The translations under genes and the position numbers were made by a program. The notes beneath the pieces were generated by a model. It was not told the DNA's origin. It saw nothing but the letters and a program-made list of their open reading frames with translations, and ran no database searches. Shown one piece after another: positions 18,338-26,278 of a DNA stretch of 64,000 nt; position 1 is the stretch's first letter, and every line of letters begins with the position of its first letter. The DNA comes from an uncultured Oscillospiraceae bacterium (GTDB lineage Bacteria > Bacillota > Clostridia > Oscillospirales > Ruminococcaceae), in NCBI GenBank assembly GCA_934444765.1, contig CAKSDC010000007.1, forward strand, positions 1 through 64,000, written 5' to 3'.

Positions 18338-18349
18338 CTAAAATATGGT

Positions 18350-18378
18350 TTGCATTTACCACTATACTATGGTATAAT
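18350..18378 (+). promoter_or_regulatory. Internal promoter ahead of hisI-hisE
   Basis: TTGCAT at 18350-18355, a 17-bp spacer, and a perfect TATAAT at 18373-18378, only about 22 bp before the hisI start. The final two genes could be expressed without the rest of the long cluster. Confidence 0.65.
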
Positions 18379-18399
18379 GAAAAAGAGGTGAACATTATA

Positions 18400-18765
18400 A
18401 TGAATATAGACGACTTTTTCAAAAAAGGTGAACTAATTCCTGCTATAGTTCAAGACGTTAATACTCATGCGGTATTAATGCTTGCTTATATGAATAGGGA
18501 AAGTTTTCAAAAAACTTTAGAAACTGGCTATACTTGGTTTTGGAGTAGGTCAAGACAAGAACTTTGGAATAAAGGTGCAACTTCGGGACACCTACAAAGA
18601 GTAGTATCTATGTATGGTGACTGTGATAACGATACTATACTATTGAACGTAGTTCAAACTGGTTCGGCTTGTCATACAGGTAACTATACTTGCTTTTTTA
18701 ATAAGCTATCTTTACAAGACGGAAAGTTCACAGTTACTTCTGAACTTAATCCTAAAAATGATTAA
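18400..18765 (+). CDS. hisI: Phosphoribosyl-AMP cyclohydrolase
   Basis: About 121 aa. ATG 18400 is preferred to GTG 18388 because AAAGAGGTG (18382-18390) is the ribosome site and includes that GTG. Conserved segments are '[23 protein letters not shown]', '[23 protein letters not shown]' and the zinc-binding region '[26 protein letters not shown]'. It is the separate PRA-CH form, not fused to HisE. Confidence 0.96.
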   Translation: MNIDDFFKKGELIPAIVQDVNTHAVLMLAYMNRESFQKTLETGYTWFWSRSRQELWNKGATSGHLQRVVSMYGDCDNDTILLNVVQTGSACHTGNYTCFFNKLSLQDGKFTVTSELNPKND

Positions 18766-18814
18766 AAGTTGAGATTGGTTAAACAACAGTATATTTTAAA
18801 AGGAGATTTTTACA

Positions 18815-19171
18815 ATGAGTAATGCTTTAAATAATCTTTATGATGTAGTAATGTCAAGAAAAGAACTATATAAAAATAGTGGTCTTTCTGCTGATGAGGC
18901 TAAGAAAAATTCTTATACTTGCTATCTATTTTCACAAGGCGAAAACAAGATACTTAAAAAGTGCGGTGAAGAATGTTCTGAAATGATTATAGCCTCTAAG
19001 AATAATGATAACGTTGAACTTAAAAACGAAATCGCTGACTTAATGTATCATATCATGGTACTATGTGGCGAAAAGAACCTTCCTTGGTCTGAGGTTGAAG
19101 AAGTTCTTGAAGAACGTGCTAAAAAGATTGGTAACTTAAAGGTATTCCACCAAACTGATAAAAATTCTTAA
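18815..19171 (+). CDS. hisE: Phosphoribosyl-ATP pyrophosphatase
   Basis: A 118-aa all-alpha MazG-like hydrolase that converts PR-ATP to PR-AMP. It has the motif 'KKCGEECSEMIIASKNNDNVELKNEIADLMYH' with the E-x2-E ... E-x2-D metal ligands. AAAGGAG precedes the ATG. It is the last gene of the histidine cluster, followed by a hairpin terminator. Confidence 0.95.
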   Translation: MSNALNNLYDVVMSRKELYKNSGLSADEAKKNSYTCYLFSQGENKILKKCGEECSEMIIASKNNDNVELKNEIADLMYHIMVLCGEKNLPWSEVEEVLEERAKKIGNLKVFHQTDKNS

Positions 19172-19182
19172 TAGTACATGAA

Positions 19183-19218
19183 TAGTAGGCTACCCATAAA
19201 GGTAGCCTATTACTATTA
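19183..19218 (+). terminator. Terminator of the histidine cluster
   Basis: TAGGCTACC pairs with GGTAGCCTA around the loop CATAAA. The T tract is imperfect (TTACTATTATATAT). Confidence 0.6.
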
Positions 19219-19227
19219 TATATCAAA

Positions 19228-19312
19228 GGATATACTGTTAAAGTTTAGAAGATTAGCTATTCTGTGGACGGTTAGTCACTAACTTCTAAAAGCAACTTTA
19301 ATAGTGTATCCT
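19228..19312 (+). ncRNA. Candidate structured RNA (long hairpin) after hisE
   Basis: This is the main content of a 312-bp gene-free stretch (19172-19483). A 19-bp outer stem pairs 19228-19246 with 19294-19312. Two of its positions pair only as G-U, and only if the + strand is transcribed. An inner AGAAG/CTTCT stem follows and a smaller TTAG/CTAA tip. No U tract follows. It could be an orphan RNA element or a leader of the downstream gene. No known riboswitch class was recognised. Confidence 0.4.
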
Positions 19313-19384
19313 AAATATATTGTATGCAAAAATTCAACTTTTGCTACTGTAAGTATTTAGTATTATATTTTACTCAATATGGTA

Positions 19385-19413
19385 TTGACTTTTCTTCTAA
19401 AGTATGATACCTT
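19385..19413 (+). promoter_or_regulatory. Possible promoter of the MmcB-like gene
   Basis: TTGACT at 19385-19390, then a poor -10 (TACCTT) at 17-bp spacing. The surrounding TATGATAC is similar to other promoters here. Confidence 0.4.
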
Positions 19414-19483
19414 TATCTTATCACCATAGAGGCTATAGCGAGATATAGCAACTATAGTTAATTAAGAGGAGAATTATATCGTT

Positions 19484-20470
19484 ATGAATACTAAAAGCAA
19501 AGAACAGCTTCTTTTAGAAAAAGAAAAACTTCTTACCAGTATAGTTGAACGTGATAAAAAAGCATGGACTGAAATGTATAAGATAATTCAAGAGATTGAA
19601 GAAAACGAACTTTGGAGTCCTACGTTCCATTCTTTTTCGCAATGGGTAAAACAATTTTCTATCAAACATGGTATACATGAAAGTCTGTTGTGGGTACGCA
19701 AAAGAGCAGGTAACGTATACTTACAGTACAAAACCCGTCACCCAGAAGCCCCTCCTATAGAAGATTTAAAAAAAGTATCTGCCGAATCGATAGTATTAGT
19801 GGACAAGATAGAAAAGGATAACACAGAAGTATTTGATAATCTTATGTCTAAAGTTCTAAGTAATAAACTAAGTAGGGGAGAACTTAGAAGAACCTATCAA
19901 GCAGTTAGAACTATCCGAAATACTGCTATAGACTCTCTTAATGTAGATAGTCAAACTGCTAAAACTATAACCTATTCTGAAATTATAACCGCTTTAGATA
20001 TAGTCAAAACTTTAGGTACTACTAAATGGTTGAACGTTCAAAAAGCAGAACACGTAGTAGGTCACGTAGGATTTGAACGTAATAAGTATATATCTTTAGC
20101 GGAGTTTCCTATATACTTTGAAACAGACCAAAAGCCTCTTAGAATGGATATATTAGTAGCCGAAAATGTAACTTCGGAAGTTTCACATAAGATAGTACTC
20201 AGGGGAGTGGACATCAAAGTTAAAAAAGAAGACCTACAACATAACTATCAGTACACTAAGTATGTAGACTATGTAGACAGACTATACGTTGCAGTTCCTG
20301 AAGAACTTAAACTAATAGCTAATGATTACGTTCCTGTAGATATTGGAATAGTTACCGTACTCAATGGTAACGCTACTATATATCGAGAGTCTAAGAGGCT
20401 ATCGCCTAAGTTTAGACATACTACTTTAACTACACTATCACTAAAACTTATTAGAGATTATTCTGAATAG
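19484..20470 (+). CDS. MmcB-like PD-(D/E)XK nuclease-fold protein
   Basis: 328 aa. The first 60 residues are helical and charged, and a middle helical part (about 60-150) may bind DNA. The C-terminal domain (about 170-320) resembles MmcB/DUF-type restriction-like folds: D222 (LRMDILVAE), then D243-x-K245 (GVDIKVKKED), 'HNYQYTKYVDYVDRLYVAVPEEL' and 'DIGIVTVLNG'. This keeps the D...(D/E)xK residues expected for cleavage. MmcB proteins are linked to DNA repair and mutagenesis. Here no partner lies alongside, and the role is inferred from fold only. AAGAGGAG precedes the ATG. Confidence 0.6.
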   Translation: MNTKSKEQLLLEKEKLLTSIVERDKKAWTEMYKIIQEIEENELWSPTFHSFSQWVKQFSIKHGIHESLLWVRKRAGNVYLQYKTRHPEAPPIEDLKKVSAESIVLVDKIEKDNTEVFDNLMSKVLSNKLSRGELRRTYQAVRTIRNTAIDSLNVDSQTAKTITYSEIITALDIVKTLGTTKWLNVQKAEHVVGHVGFERNKYISLAEFPIYFETDQKPLRMDILVAENVTSEVSHKIVLRGVDIKVKKEDLQHNYQYTKYVDYVDRLYVAVPEELKLIANDYVPVDIGIVTVLNGNATIYRESKRLSPKFRHTTLTTLSLKLIRDYSE

Positions 20471-20511
20471 AAAAAAGAGTGAACGTACACAGTATACGTT
20501 CACTCTTTTTT
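20471..20511. terminator. Bidirectional terminator
   Basis: AAAAAAGAGTGAACGTA pairs with TACGTTCACTCTTTTTT, giving T runs on both strands. It serves the MmcB-like gene and iscU. Confidence 0.9.
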
Positions 20512-20535
20512 GGATTTTAACATTATATTAACAGA

Positions 20536-20958
20536 TTAGTGACATTCTTCACATTCACCAATTTCGCCTACTATAGGTAGTGGGTCGATGCCTTGCTTTT
20601 CGTAGTAGTTCCAAAGTGCAGACTTTATAGCCTGTTCAGCTAATACTGAACAGTGTATCTTAACTGCTGGAAGTCCGTCAAGAGCCTCTACTACTGCCTT
20701 GTTAGTAAGTTTTAAAGCGTCTTCTACTGGTTTACCCTTTATTAGTTCGGTAGCCATAGAAGATGTTGCTACTGCTGCACCACAACCGAAAGTTTTAAAC
20801 TTAACGTCTGTGATAATTCCATTGTCTATTTTTAGATACATCTTCATGATGTCTCCACACTTAGCATTACCTACTTCACCTATAGCGTCTGCGTCTTCTA
20901 TTTCGCCTACATTTCTTGGATTAGCGAAGTGGTCCATAACTTTTTCACTGTATTGCAT
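20536..20958 (-). CDS. iscU: Iron-sulfur cluster scaffold protein
   Basis: A 140-aa IscU/NifU N-terminal-type scaffold. The ligands C34 and D36 (AKCGD), C59 (FGCGAA) and C103 (IHCS) are all present. The tail 'GECEECH' adds extra cysteines, as in some anaerobe NifU-like proteins. The gene follows the cysteine desulfurase by 31 bp on the same strand, so the pair forms a minimal cluster-assembly unit. Confidence 0.92.
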   Translation of the reverse strand: MQYSEKVMDHFANPRNVGEIEDADAIGEVGNAKCGDIMKMYLKIDNGIITDVKFKTFGCGAAVATSSMATELIKGKPVEDALKLTNKAVVEALDGLPAVKIHCSVLAEQAIKSALWNYYEKQGIDPLPIVGEIGECEECH

Positions 20959-20989
20959 AATATACTATCCTTTCTAATCTATATCTATA

Positions 20990-22186
20990 TTAATACTTTA
21001 ATGATGGGTCAGCCTTAACCATATCTTCCCATACTGGCGACATATCTCTTAGATGTTTTACTACTTTAGGTACTACCTCTAAGATGTAATCAACGTCTTC
21101 ATCGGTTATAGTTTCATCTATAGATAGTCTTAAAGAACCGTGTGCTACTTCATGCTTTAAACCTAATGCTAATAGTACGTGTGAAGGGTCTAACGAACCT
21201 GAAGTACAAGCAGAACCACTTGAAGCACATATACCGTAACTATCTAACATCAGTAAGAGGCTTTCGCCTTCTATACCCTCAAAAGATATGTTTAAGTTAC
21301 CAGCAAGACGACTATCTTTACCACCGTTTAAACGTGTCTTAGGTATAGTTAATAGACCTTCTATTATACGATTTCTTTTTTCTGTAATCTTAGCCATACG
21401 TTCTGGAATGTTAGTGCAAGCTATTTGCATAGCCTTAGCTAATCCCATAATAGCAGGAACGTTTTCAGTACCTGCACGCTTATTACGTTCTTGTGCTCCA
21501 CCATGGATTAAGTTAGGTAGCTGAACACCAGACCTTACGTATAAAAAGCCTATACCTTTTTGAGCGTGTATCTTATGTCCTGAAGCAGAAAGCATATCTA
21601 TGTTTAGTTTTTTAACGTCTATATCCACGTGACCTACAGCTTGTACAGCGTCGGTGTGGAATAGTACCTTTTTAGCTTTACATATCTTTCCTATCTCTTC
21701 AATAGGTTGAATAGTACCAATTTCGTTATTAGCAAACATGATAGATACTATAGCAGTATCTTCTCTAATAGCGTCTTCAACGTCTTTAGGATTTACATAA
21801 CCGTATTCATCTATAGGTACATAGGTTACTTCAAAACCTTGCTTTTCAAGATATTGGCAAGTGTGTAGTATAGCATGATGTTCAAATACAGAAGTAACTA
21901 TATGTTTTTTGCCTCTGCTTTTTAGACGTTCACAAGTGGACTTTAAAGCCCAGTTGTCCGACTCAGAACCACAACTTGTATAGAATATTTCGTTAGGTTT
22001 AGCGTTTATGCACTTAGCAATATCTTCTCTTGCCTCTTCTATGCATTTTTGAGCGTATCTGCCCTTTTCGTATATGCTTGAAGCGTTTCCATAGTGTTCG
22101 GTGAAGTATGGTAACATAGTCTGTAATACTTCATCGGAAACCCTTGTAGTAGCAGCATTATCTGCATAGATATAACGTTTTTCCAT
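20990..22186 (-). CDS. iscS: Cysteine desulfurase
   Basis: A 398-aa class V PLP enzyme that delivers sulfur to IscU. The PLP lysine is K205 ([12 protein letters not shown]). The sulfur-carrying C327 lies in '[10 protein letters not shown]', followed by 'SHVLLALGL'. Length and the loop type are those of IscS/NifS of anaerobic Firmicutes. GAAAGAAGG lies upstream. It is preceded by rnhA after 24 bp, forming rnhA-iscS-iscU. Confidence 0.93.
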   Translation of the reverse strand: MEKRYIYADNAATTRVSDEVLQTMLPYFTEHYGNASSIYEKGRYAQKCIEEAREDIAKCINAKPNEIFYTSCGSESDNWALKSTCERLKSRGKKHIVTSVFEHHAILHTCQYLEKQGFEVTYVPIDEYGYVNPKDVEDAIREDTAIVSIMFANNEIGTIQPIEEIGKICKAKKVLFHTDAVQAVGHVDIDVKKLNIDMLSASGHKIHAQKGIGFLYVRSGVQLPNLIHGGAQERNKRAGTENVPAIMGLAKAMQIACTNIPERMAKITEKRNRIIEGLLTIPKTRLNGGKDSRLAGNLNISFEGIEGESLLLMLDSYGICASSGSACTSGSLDPSHVLLALGLKHEVAHGSLRLSIDETITDEDVDYILEVVPKVVKHLRDMSPVWEDMVKADPSLKY

Positions 22187-22210
22187 GTATAAAGCCTTCT
22201 TTCGATATGA

Positions 22211-22651
22211 TTAACTATTAAATTTATCTCTTTGAGTGGTAGCTAATAAGTCACAACGTTCATTTTCAGGGTGTCCATTATGACCCTTAACCCAAACAAA
22301 AGAGACTCTATGAAGTTCTAATAGGGGGAGGAGTTTCTGCCAAAGGTCTACATTCTTTACAGGTTTTTTATCTGCACGTTTCCAGTTATTTTTCACCCAA
22401 GAGTTTAACCAACCTTTATTTATAGCGTTTACTACATAAGAACTATCGGAGGTGAGTGTAACGTTACAAGGTTCTTTTAATAGTAGTAAAGCCTCTACTA
22501 CTGCCAAGAGTTCCATACGATTATTAGTGGTGGAACTCTCTCCACCAGAAATTTCTTTGGAAATACCTTTGTATCTAACTATTGCACCATAGCCACCAGC
22601 ACCTGGGTTACCAGAGCAAGCACCATCTGTAAAGATTTCAACACTTTTCAA
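22211..22651 (-). CDS. rnhA: Ribonuclease HI
   Basis: 146 aa. It degrades RNA in RNA-DNA hybrids. The four acidic residues D9, E47, D69 and D134 and the histidine H124 ([10 protein letters not shown]) are intact. The promoter lies 88 bp upstream, with a hairpin (22699-22729) in the 5' leader. It heads the operon with iscS-iscU. Confidence 0.94.
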   Translation of the reverse strand: MKSVEIFTDGACSGNPGAGGYGAIVRYKGISKEISGGESSTTNNRMELLAVVEALLLLKEPCNVTLTSDSSYVVNAINKGWLNSWVKNNWKRADKKPVKNVDLWQKLLPLLELHRVSFVWVKGHNGHPENERCDLLATTQRDKFNS

Positions 22652-22698
22652 GATATTATTACCACCTTTTAGACTTACTAATCAAGTAAGAGTTTAAA

Positions 22699-22729
22699 AC
22701 GATAGAAGTTTTGGATACTGTTCTATCGT
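22699..22729 (-). other. Leader hairpin upstream of rnhA
   Basis: The 9-bp arms ACGATAGAA and TTCTATCGT lie within the rnhA 5' leader, just after the -10 box. No T run follows. The function is unknown. Confidence 0.4.
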
Positions 22730-22738
22730 ACTGAAGAT

Positions 22739-22767
22739 ATTGTATCATAAAATATTTTTGATGTCAA
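22739..22767 (-). promoter_or_regulatory. Promoter of rnhA-iscS-iscU
   Basis: On the minus strand, TTGACA (22762-22767), a 17-bp spacer and TACAAT (22739-22744). Confidence 0.8.
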
Positions 22768-22771
22768 TAAT

Positions 22772-22789
22772 TGTTTCACATGGGAAACA
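22772..22789. promoter_or_regulatory. Palindrome upstream of the rnhA -35 (possible operator)
   Basis: TGTTTC, six bases, then GAAACA: an 18-bp imperfect palindrome 5 bp upstream of the rnhA -35 and about 60 bp upstream of the DAHP synthase promoter. The regulator is unknown. Confidence 0.35.
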
Positions 22790-22847
22790 TTTTATATTAA
22801 CACTATATCTCGCTAAACCATAATTGGTAGTTATATTTTAAAATTCT

Positions 22848-22876
22848 TTGACTTTTAATCTAATATGTGATATACT
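22848..22876 (+). promoter_or_regulatory. Promoter of DAHP synthase
   Basis: TTGACT (22848-22853), 17 bp, TATACT (22871-22876). The leader is too short for a T-box. Confidence 0.8.
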
Positions 22877-22908
22877 ATTATATATTAAGCATATAAGGAG
22901 ATTTTTTT

Positions 22909-23943
22909 ATGAGTAATATGACTTTTAAACGTAAACTACCAGTACCTCAACAGCTAAAAGAACAGTTCCCACTATCCGAAAAGGTTATCCAAACTAAAAA
23001 ACTACGTGACCAACAAGTGGCAGACGTATTTACAGGGAAGTCGGATAAGTTCTTATTGATAATAGGTCCTTGCTCGGCAGACCGTGAAGACGCTGTTATG
23101 GACTATATCTTTAGACTTGCTAAGGTTCAAGAAAAGGTAAAGGATAAAATTATTATCATTCCAAGAATATATACTAATAAGCCTCGTACTACTGGTGAGG
23201 GTTATAAGGGTATGGTTCACCAACCAGACCCATCTAAAGCAGAAGATATGCTTGAAGGTTTAATATCTATTCGTAAGCTACACACCAAAGCAGTAGAAGA
23301 AACGGGTTTCACTTGTGCTGATGAAATGCTATATCCTGAAAATTACAGATATCTTTCTGATATTTTAGGTTACGTTGCTATAGGCGCTCGTTCTGTAGAA
23401 GACCAACAACACCGTCTAACTGCAAGTGGTATAGATGCTCCTGTAGGTATGAAAAATCCTACCAGTGGTGACCTAAACGTTATGATGAACTCTATAACTG
23501 CTGGACAACATGGACATACTTTTTTATATCGTGGTTGGGAAGTCAATACTACAGGAAATCCTTTAACTCATGCCATTTTAAGAGGCTATGTAAATAAACA
23601 TGGTCAAGCACTACCAAACTATCACTATGAAGACTTAATACTACTACATGAAAAGTATGAACAGAAGCCTAACTTAGTAAACAGAGCAGTAATAGTAGAC
23701 GCTAACCATTCTAACTCTAACAAGCAGTATTTAGAGCAAATTCGTATATGCAAGGAAGTTCTACACAGTTGCAGACACTCTAACGATATCAAAAAGTTAG
23801 TAAAGGGATTTATGATAGAAAGTTATTTAGTAGACGGTAATCAAAAAGTAGAAGAGGGAACCTATGGTAAATCCATTACAGACCCTTGTTTAGGTTGGGA
23901 AAAGTCTGAAAGACTTATCTACGATATTGCCGACTTATTATAA
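22909..23943 (+). CDS. 3-deoxy-7-phosphoheptulonate synthase (class I)
   Basis: A 344-aa DAHP synthase of the AroF/G/H type, the first step of aromatic amino acid synthesis (PEP plus erythrose 4-phosphate). It has 'LLIIGPCSADREDAVMDY', 'PRTTGEGYKGMVHQPDP', 'ADEMLYPENYRYLSD', 'GARSVEDQQHRLTASG', 'VGMKNPTSG' and 'DANHSNSNKQY'. Length and feedback-type N-terminus match the Phe/Tyr/Trp-regulated class, but which amino acid inhibits it cannot be told. It is a single-gene transcript. Confidence 0.93.
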   Translation: MSNMTFKRKLPVPQQLKEQFPLSEKVIQTKKLRDQQVADVFTGKSDKFLLIIGPCSADREDAVMDYIFRLAKVQEKVKDKIIIIPRIYTNKPRTTGEGYKGMVHQPDPSKAEDMLEGLISIRKLHTKAVEETGFTCADEMLYPENYRYLSDILGYVAIGARSVEDQQHRLTASGIDAPVGMKNPTSGDLNVMMNSITAGQHGHTFLYRGWEVNTTGNPLTHAILRGYVNKHGQALPNYHYEDLILLHEKYEQKPNLVNRAVIVDANHSNSNKQYLEQIRICKEVLHSCRHSNDIKKLVKGFMIESYLVDGNQKVEEGTYGKSITDPCLGWEKSERLIYDIADLL

Positions 23944-23970
23944 AGACATCTTTAATCTATAATTAAACTA

Positions 23971-24000
23971 TAAGCTACACAAGTATGTGTAGCTTATTTT
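23971..24000. terminator. Bidirectional terminator (DAHP synthase / rlmA)
   Basis: TAAGCTACACA and TGTGTAGCTTA form the stem, with a T tract on the + strand. Confidence 0.75.
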
Positions 24001-24828
24001 CTATATCTTTTGTAATAGATAAAATTCCACTTCAGCAGTGGTATTTAAACTATCCATAGAGTAGAGGAGTTCACGACGTTCTTTTGAAACCTTCCAATAG
24101 TGAGGTGTCATAGTGAGTAGATTTTTAATCTGTTCGGAAGATTGTATATTCAGTTTGAACTTAATAGTATCTTCGGATATTAGTTTAAAACCTTTAGGCA
24201 TATCAGTTTTAGAGTATCTTTCTATAATTTTAGGATATATAATCTGTCGTAGTTCTAATAGGTGAGAGAGTCCCGCTCTAACCAATAGTAAGTATCCATT
24301 GGATTTCAATATCCTAATAGTTTCATCTTCTTGTAGATTTGCAAACATAGAAATAGCAACGTCTACAGAACTATCTTTAAATGGCATTTTGGATAGGTTA
24401 GCTACTAACCAGTTGAGAGGTTTATACTTCTTAGAGGCTATCTTTATAGCAGGCTTAGATAAGTCTAAACCGTAACAAGTAGAGTATATTCCATATTCAT
24501 TTAATAATGAATTGAATAGCCTGTTTAAATAATAACCTTCACCACAACCCATATCTACAATTAATGGTTTAGAACGTGAATTTGAAATATTCTTACTTAT
24601 TATGGTATTTACCATATCGGATATTGGTTGATAGTAACCAGCATCTAAAAAAGTCCTTCTTGAAGTTATCATATCTTTGTCATCACCAGAGTGCGTTCTG
24701 TTATGTGTTAGGTTTAAATAACCTTCTTTAGAGATATCAAAGTTATGTTTTCCACAAGTACAAGAATTATCGGATATGTGTAGGTTTTCCTGACATATAG
24801 GACATATCAGTCCAAAGGTAGTGTTCAT
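24001..24828 (-). CDS. RlmA-type 23S rRNA (guanine-N1)-methyltransferase
   Basis: 275 aa. The N-terminal zinc site is C9-x2-C12 ... C23, C25, H28. The family segment 'SRRTFLDAGYYQPIS' follows, then the SAM motif 'IVDMGCGEGYYLNRLF'. RlmA-I/RlmA-II methylate G745 or G748 in helix 35, and RlmA-II (TlrB) confers tylosin tolerance. The two types cannot be separated here. It is monocistronic. Confidence 0.88.
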   Translation of the reverse strand: MNTTFGLICPICQENLHISDNSCTCGKHNFDISKEGYLNLTHNRTHSGDDKDMITSRRTFLDAGYYQPISDMVNTIISKNISNSRSKPLIVDMGCGEGYYLNRLFNSLLNEYGIYSTCYGLDLSKPAIKIASKKYKPLNWLVANLSKMPFKDSSVDVAISMFANLQEDETIRILKSNGYLLLVRAGLSHLLELRQIIYPKIIERYSKTDMPKGFKLISEDTIKFKLNIQSSEQIKNLLTMTPHYWKVSKERRELLYSMDSLNTTAEVEFYLLQKI

Positions 24829-24868
24829 AATATTTTGCCTTCTTTATAGGATAATTTTAATAGAAAAT

Positions 24869-24898
24869 ATTATATCACTATTTATGGAGATTAGTCAA
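24869..24898 (-). promoter_or_regulatory. Promoter of the RlmA-type gene
   Basis: TTGACT (24893-24898), 18-bp spacer, TATAAT (24869-24874) on the minus strand. Confidence 0.7.
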
Positions 24899-24945
24899 GT
24901 ATCTTTAGATATTTATTCACAGGGAAGAGCCAAAAATGTTTCTAT

Positions 24946-24981
24946 ATTTATTGCGTTAAATATAGATTTAACGCAATAAAT
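24946..24981. repeat. Perfect 16-bp inverted repeat with 4-nt loop
   Basis: The 16-bp arms 24946-24961 and 24966-24981 are perfectly complementary around ATAG. No T run follows on either strand. It lies in a 298-bp gene-free stretch (24829-25126) that otherwise holds only the rlmA promoter and the next terminator. Confidence 0.7.
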
Positions 24982-25010
24982 GATATTTTAATTCTTTCAA
25001 ATTTCAAAAT

Positions 25011-25061
25011 CTAAAAAAAAGTAACCATCTAACTAATACTAATAGACGATTACTTTTTTAG
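25011..25061. terminator. Terminator of the DUF218 gene
   Basis: An imperfect stem of CTAAAAAA/GTAA with TTAC/TTTTTTAG gives a U-rich 3' arm on the minus strand. Confidence 0.6.
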
Positions 25062-25126
25062 ATGATAATTAAAAGCCCAAGCCTCTAACATACATCTTAT
25101 ATATTACATCACATCATGGCATAAGA

Positions 25127-25918
25127 TTATCCAAATAAAAACTGATACGTTACACCGAACCATTCTCTTATAAAGTACGTAGGTACTAAATACCAAGAAG
25201 TCTTCGCTGATATACTGTAGGTTTTAAAGTTCAACTTTTTAGCTATCATGGAAGCTCTTAGTTGATGATATCCATCAGTAATTACTGTTATAGTATCTGT
25301 AGAAAGACCTTGTTTTTCTAATAACGTTTTAGAATACTTAAAGTTTTCATAAGTACTGGTAGATTTATCTTCCATAATTATCCTATCTTTTGATATTCCT
25401 TTACTGATTAGATACTCTTTCATACATTCAGCTTCTGAAATCTGTTCGTCGTCGCCTTTGCCACCAGATACTACCACTATAACTTCTTTATTTTCTGACA
25501 AATATTGATATGCTGTATCTAATCTGCGTTTTAGCATTAAACTGGGTTTAGTACCTTTTACTTTACAACCTAAGACTATCACACTATAAGGTTCGGTAGG
25601 ATGACTATTCATCTTAAATACCATAGCTACGGATATTACTAAAGATAATATGATACACAACGTTATAAGCACCGAAACTATATTCACTACTACTCTTCCG
25701 ATAGTGTTATGTTCTATAGCCTCTATCAGTGTGGAAAACTTCACATTGAAAGCGAATACTAAAAATCCTACTAAAGATACCACGACTCCTACTATGTTTC
25801 CTAAGTTTACTATTCCTAAAAAGAATACATTTACAAATAGTATAAACAGCATTGCAAATATTATACAGAAACACATTCTAACGAATGTGCTTTCTATATT
25901 AGTTATTAGATTAATCAT
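25127..25918 (-). CDS. YdcF/SanA-like DUF218 membrane protein
   Basis: 263 aa. Three hydrophobic segments occupy the first 105 residues. The rest is a DUF218 (ElyC/SanA/YdcF) domain: 'YSVIVLGCKVKGTKPSLMLKRRLDTAYQYL', 'VVSGGKGDDEQISEAECMKEYLISKGI' and 'EDKSTSTYENFKYSKTLL'. The family is tied to envelope homeostasis (for example ElyC), with unknown chemistry. The start lies 2 bp downstream of the TSCPD gene stop, so the two are co-transcribed. Confidence 0.85.
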   Translation of the reverse strand: MINLITNIESTFVRMCFCIIFAMLFILFVNVFFLGIVNLGNIVGVVVSLVGFLVFAFNVKFSTLIEAIEHNTIGRVVVNIVSVLITLCIILSLVISVAMVFKMNSHPTEPYSVIVLGCKVKGTKPSLMLKRRLDTAYQYLSENKEVIVVVSGGKGDDEQISEAECMKEYLISKGISKDRIIMEDKSTSTYENFKYSKTLLEKQGLSTDTITVITDGYHQLRASMIAKKLNFKTYSISAKTSWYLVPTYFIREWFGVTYQFLFG

Positions 25919-25920
25919 AG

Positions 25921-26172
25921 TTACTTGATAGTCTTTAAAGCCTGTGCTAATTGGTCAGGACATGAAGTTCCTCTACCACGGCAATCAGTACCCTCTATTC
26001 TGTCGATAACGTCGTCTATTTTCATGCCTTTTACTAAAGCACCTATTCCTTTAAGATTTCCATTACAACCACCTACAAATGATACACTTTTGATAGTCTT
26101 AGTATCTTCATCATATTCAATAGTAATCTGTCTTGAACATACTCCTTTTGGAATATAAGTAATCTGTTTCAT
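25921..26172 (-). CDS. TSCPD-domain protein (TIGR03905 family)
   Basis: 83 aa. The motif 'GTDCRGRGTSCPDQLAQAL' gives the family its name, and 'KGVCSR' and 'FVGGCNGNLKGI' add conserved cysteines. Similar domains form the C-terminus of some adenosylcobalamin-dependent ribonucleotide reductases and may bind metal or a Fe-S cluster. This standalone form has no known function. GAAAGGAAG precedes the ATG. Confidence 0.88.
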   Translation of the reverse strand: MKQITYIPKGVCSRQITIEYDEDTKTIKSVSFVGGCNGNLKGIGALVKGMKIDDVIDRIEGTDCRGRGTSCPDQLAQALKTIK

Positions 26173-26197
26173 ATTAATAACTTCCTTTCATATATAT

Positions 26198-26262
26198 AAA
26201 ACGTTAGAACTATAGCCTCTACCCTATCTATTTATAATAGTTTGCTATAGCCTCTAACGTTT
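26198..26262 (-). terminator. Terminator of malic enzyme carrying two AGCCTCT motifs
   Basis: AACGTTAG and CTAACGTT form the base of a 65-nt hairpin, with T's after it on the minus strand. Two copies of CTATAGCCTCTA lie inside in the same orientation. Confidence 0.5.
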
Positions 26263-26278
26263 GTTATTGTGTTTGATT

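Noticed and set aside
22772..22789. Possible parS (ParB) site
   Set aside because: parS is a 16-bp palindrome centred on CACGTG. Here the spacing is 18 bp and the core is ACATGG, so the resemblance is only in the TGTTTC/GAAACA ends.
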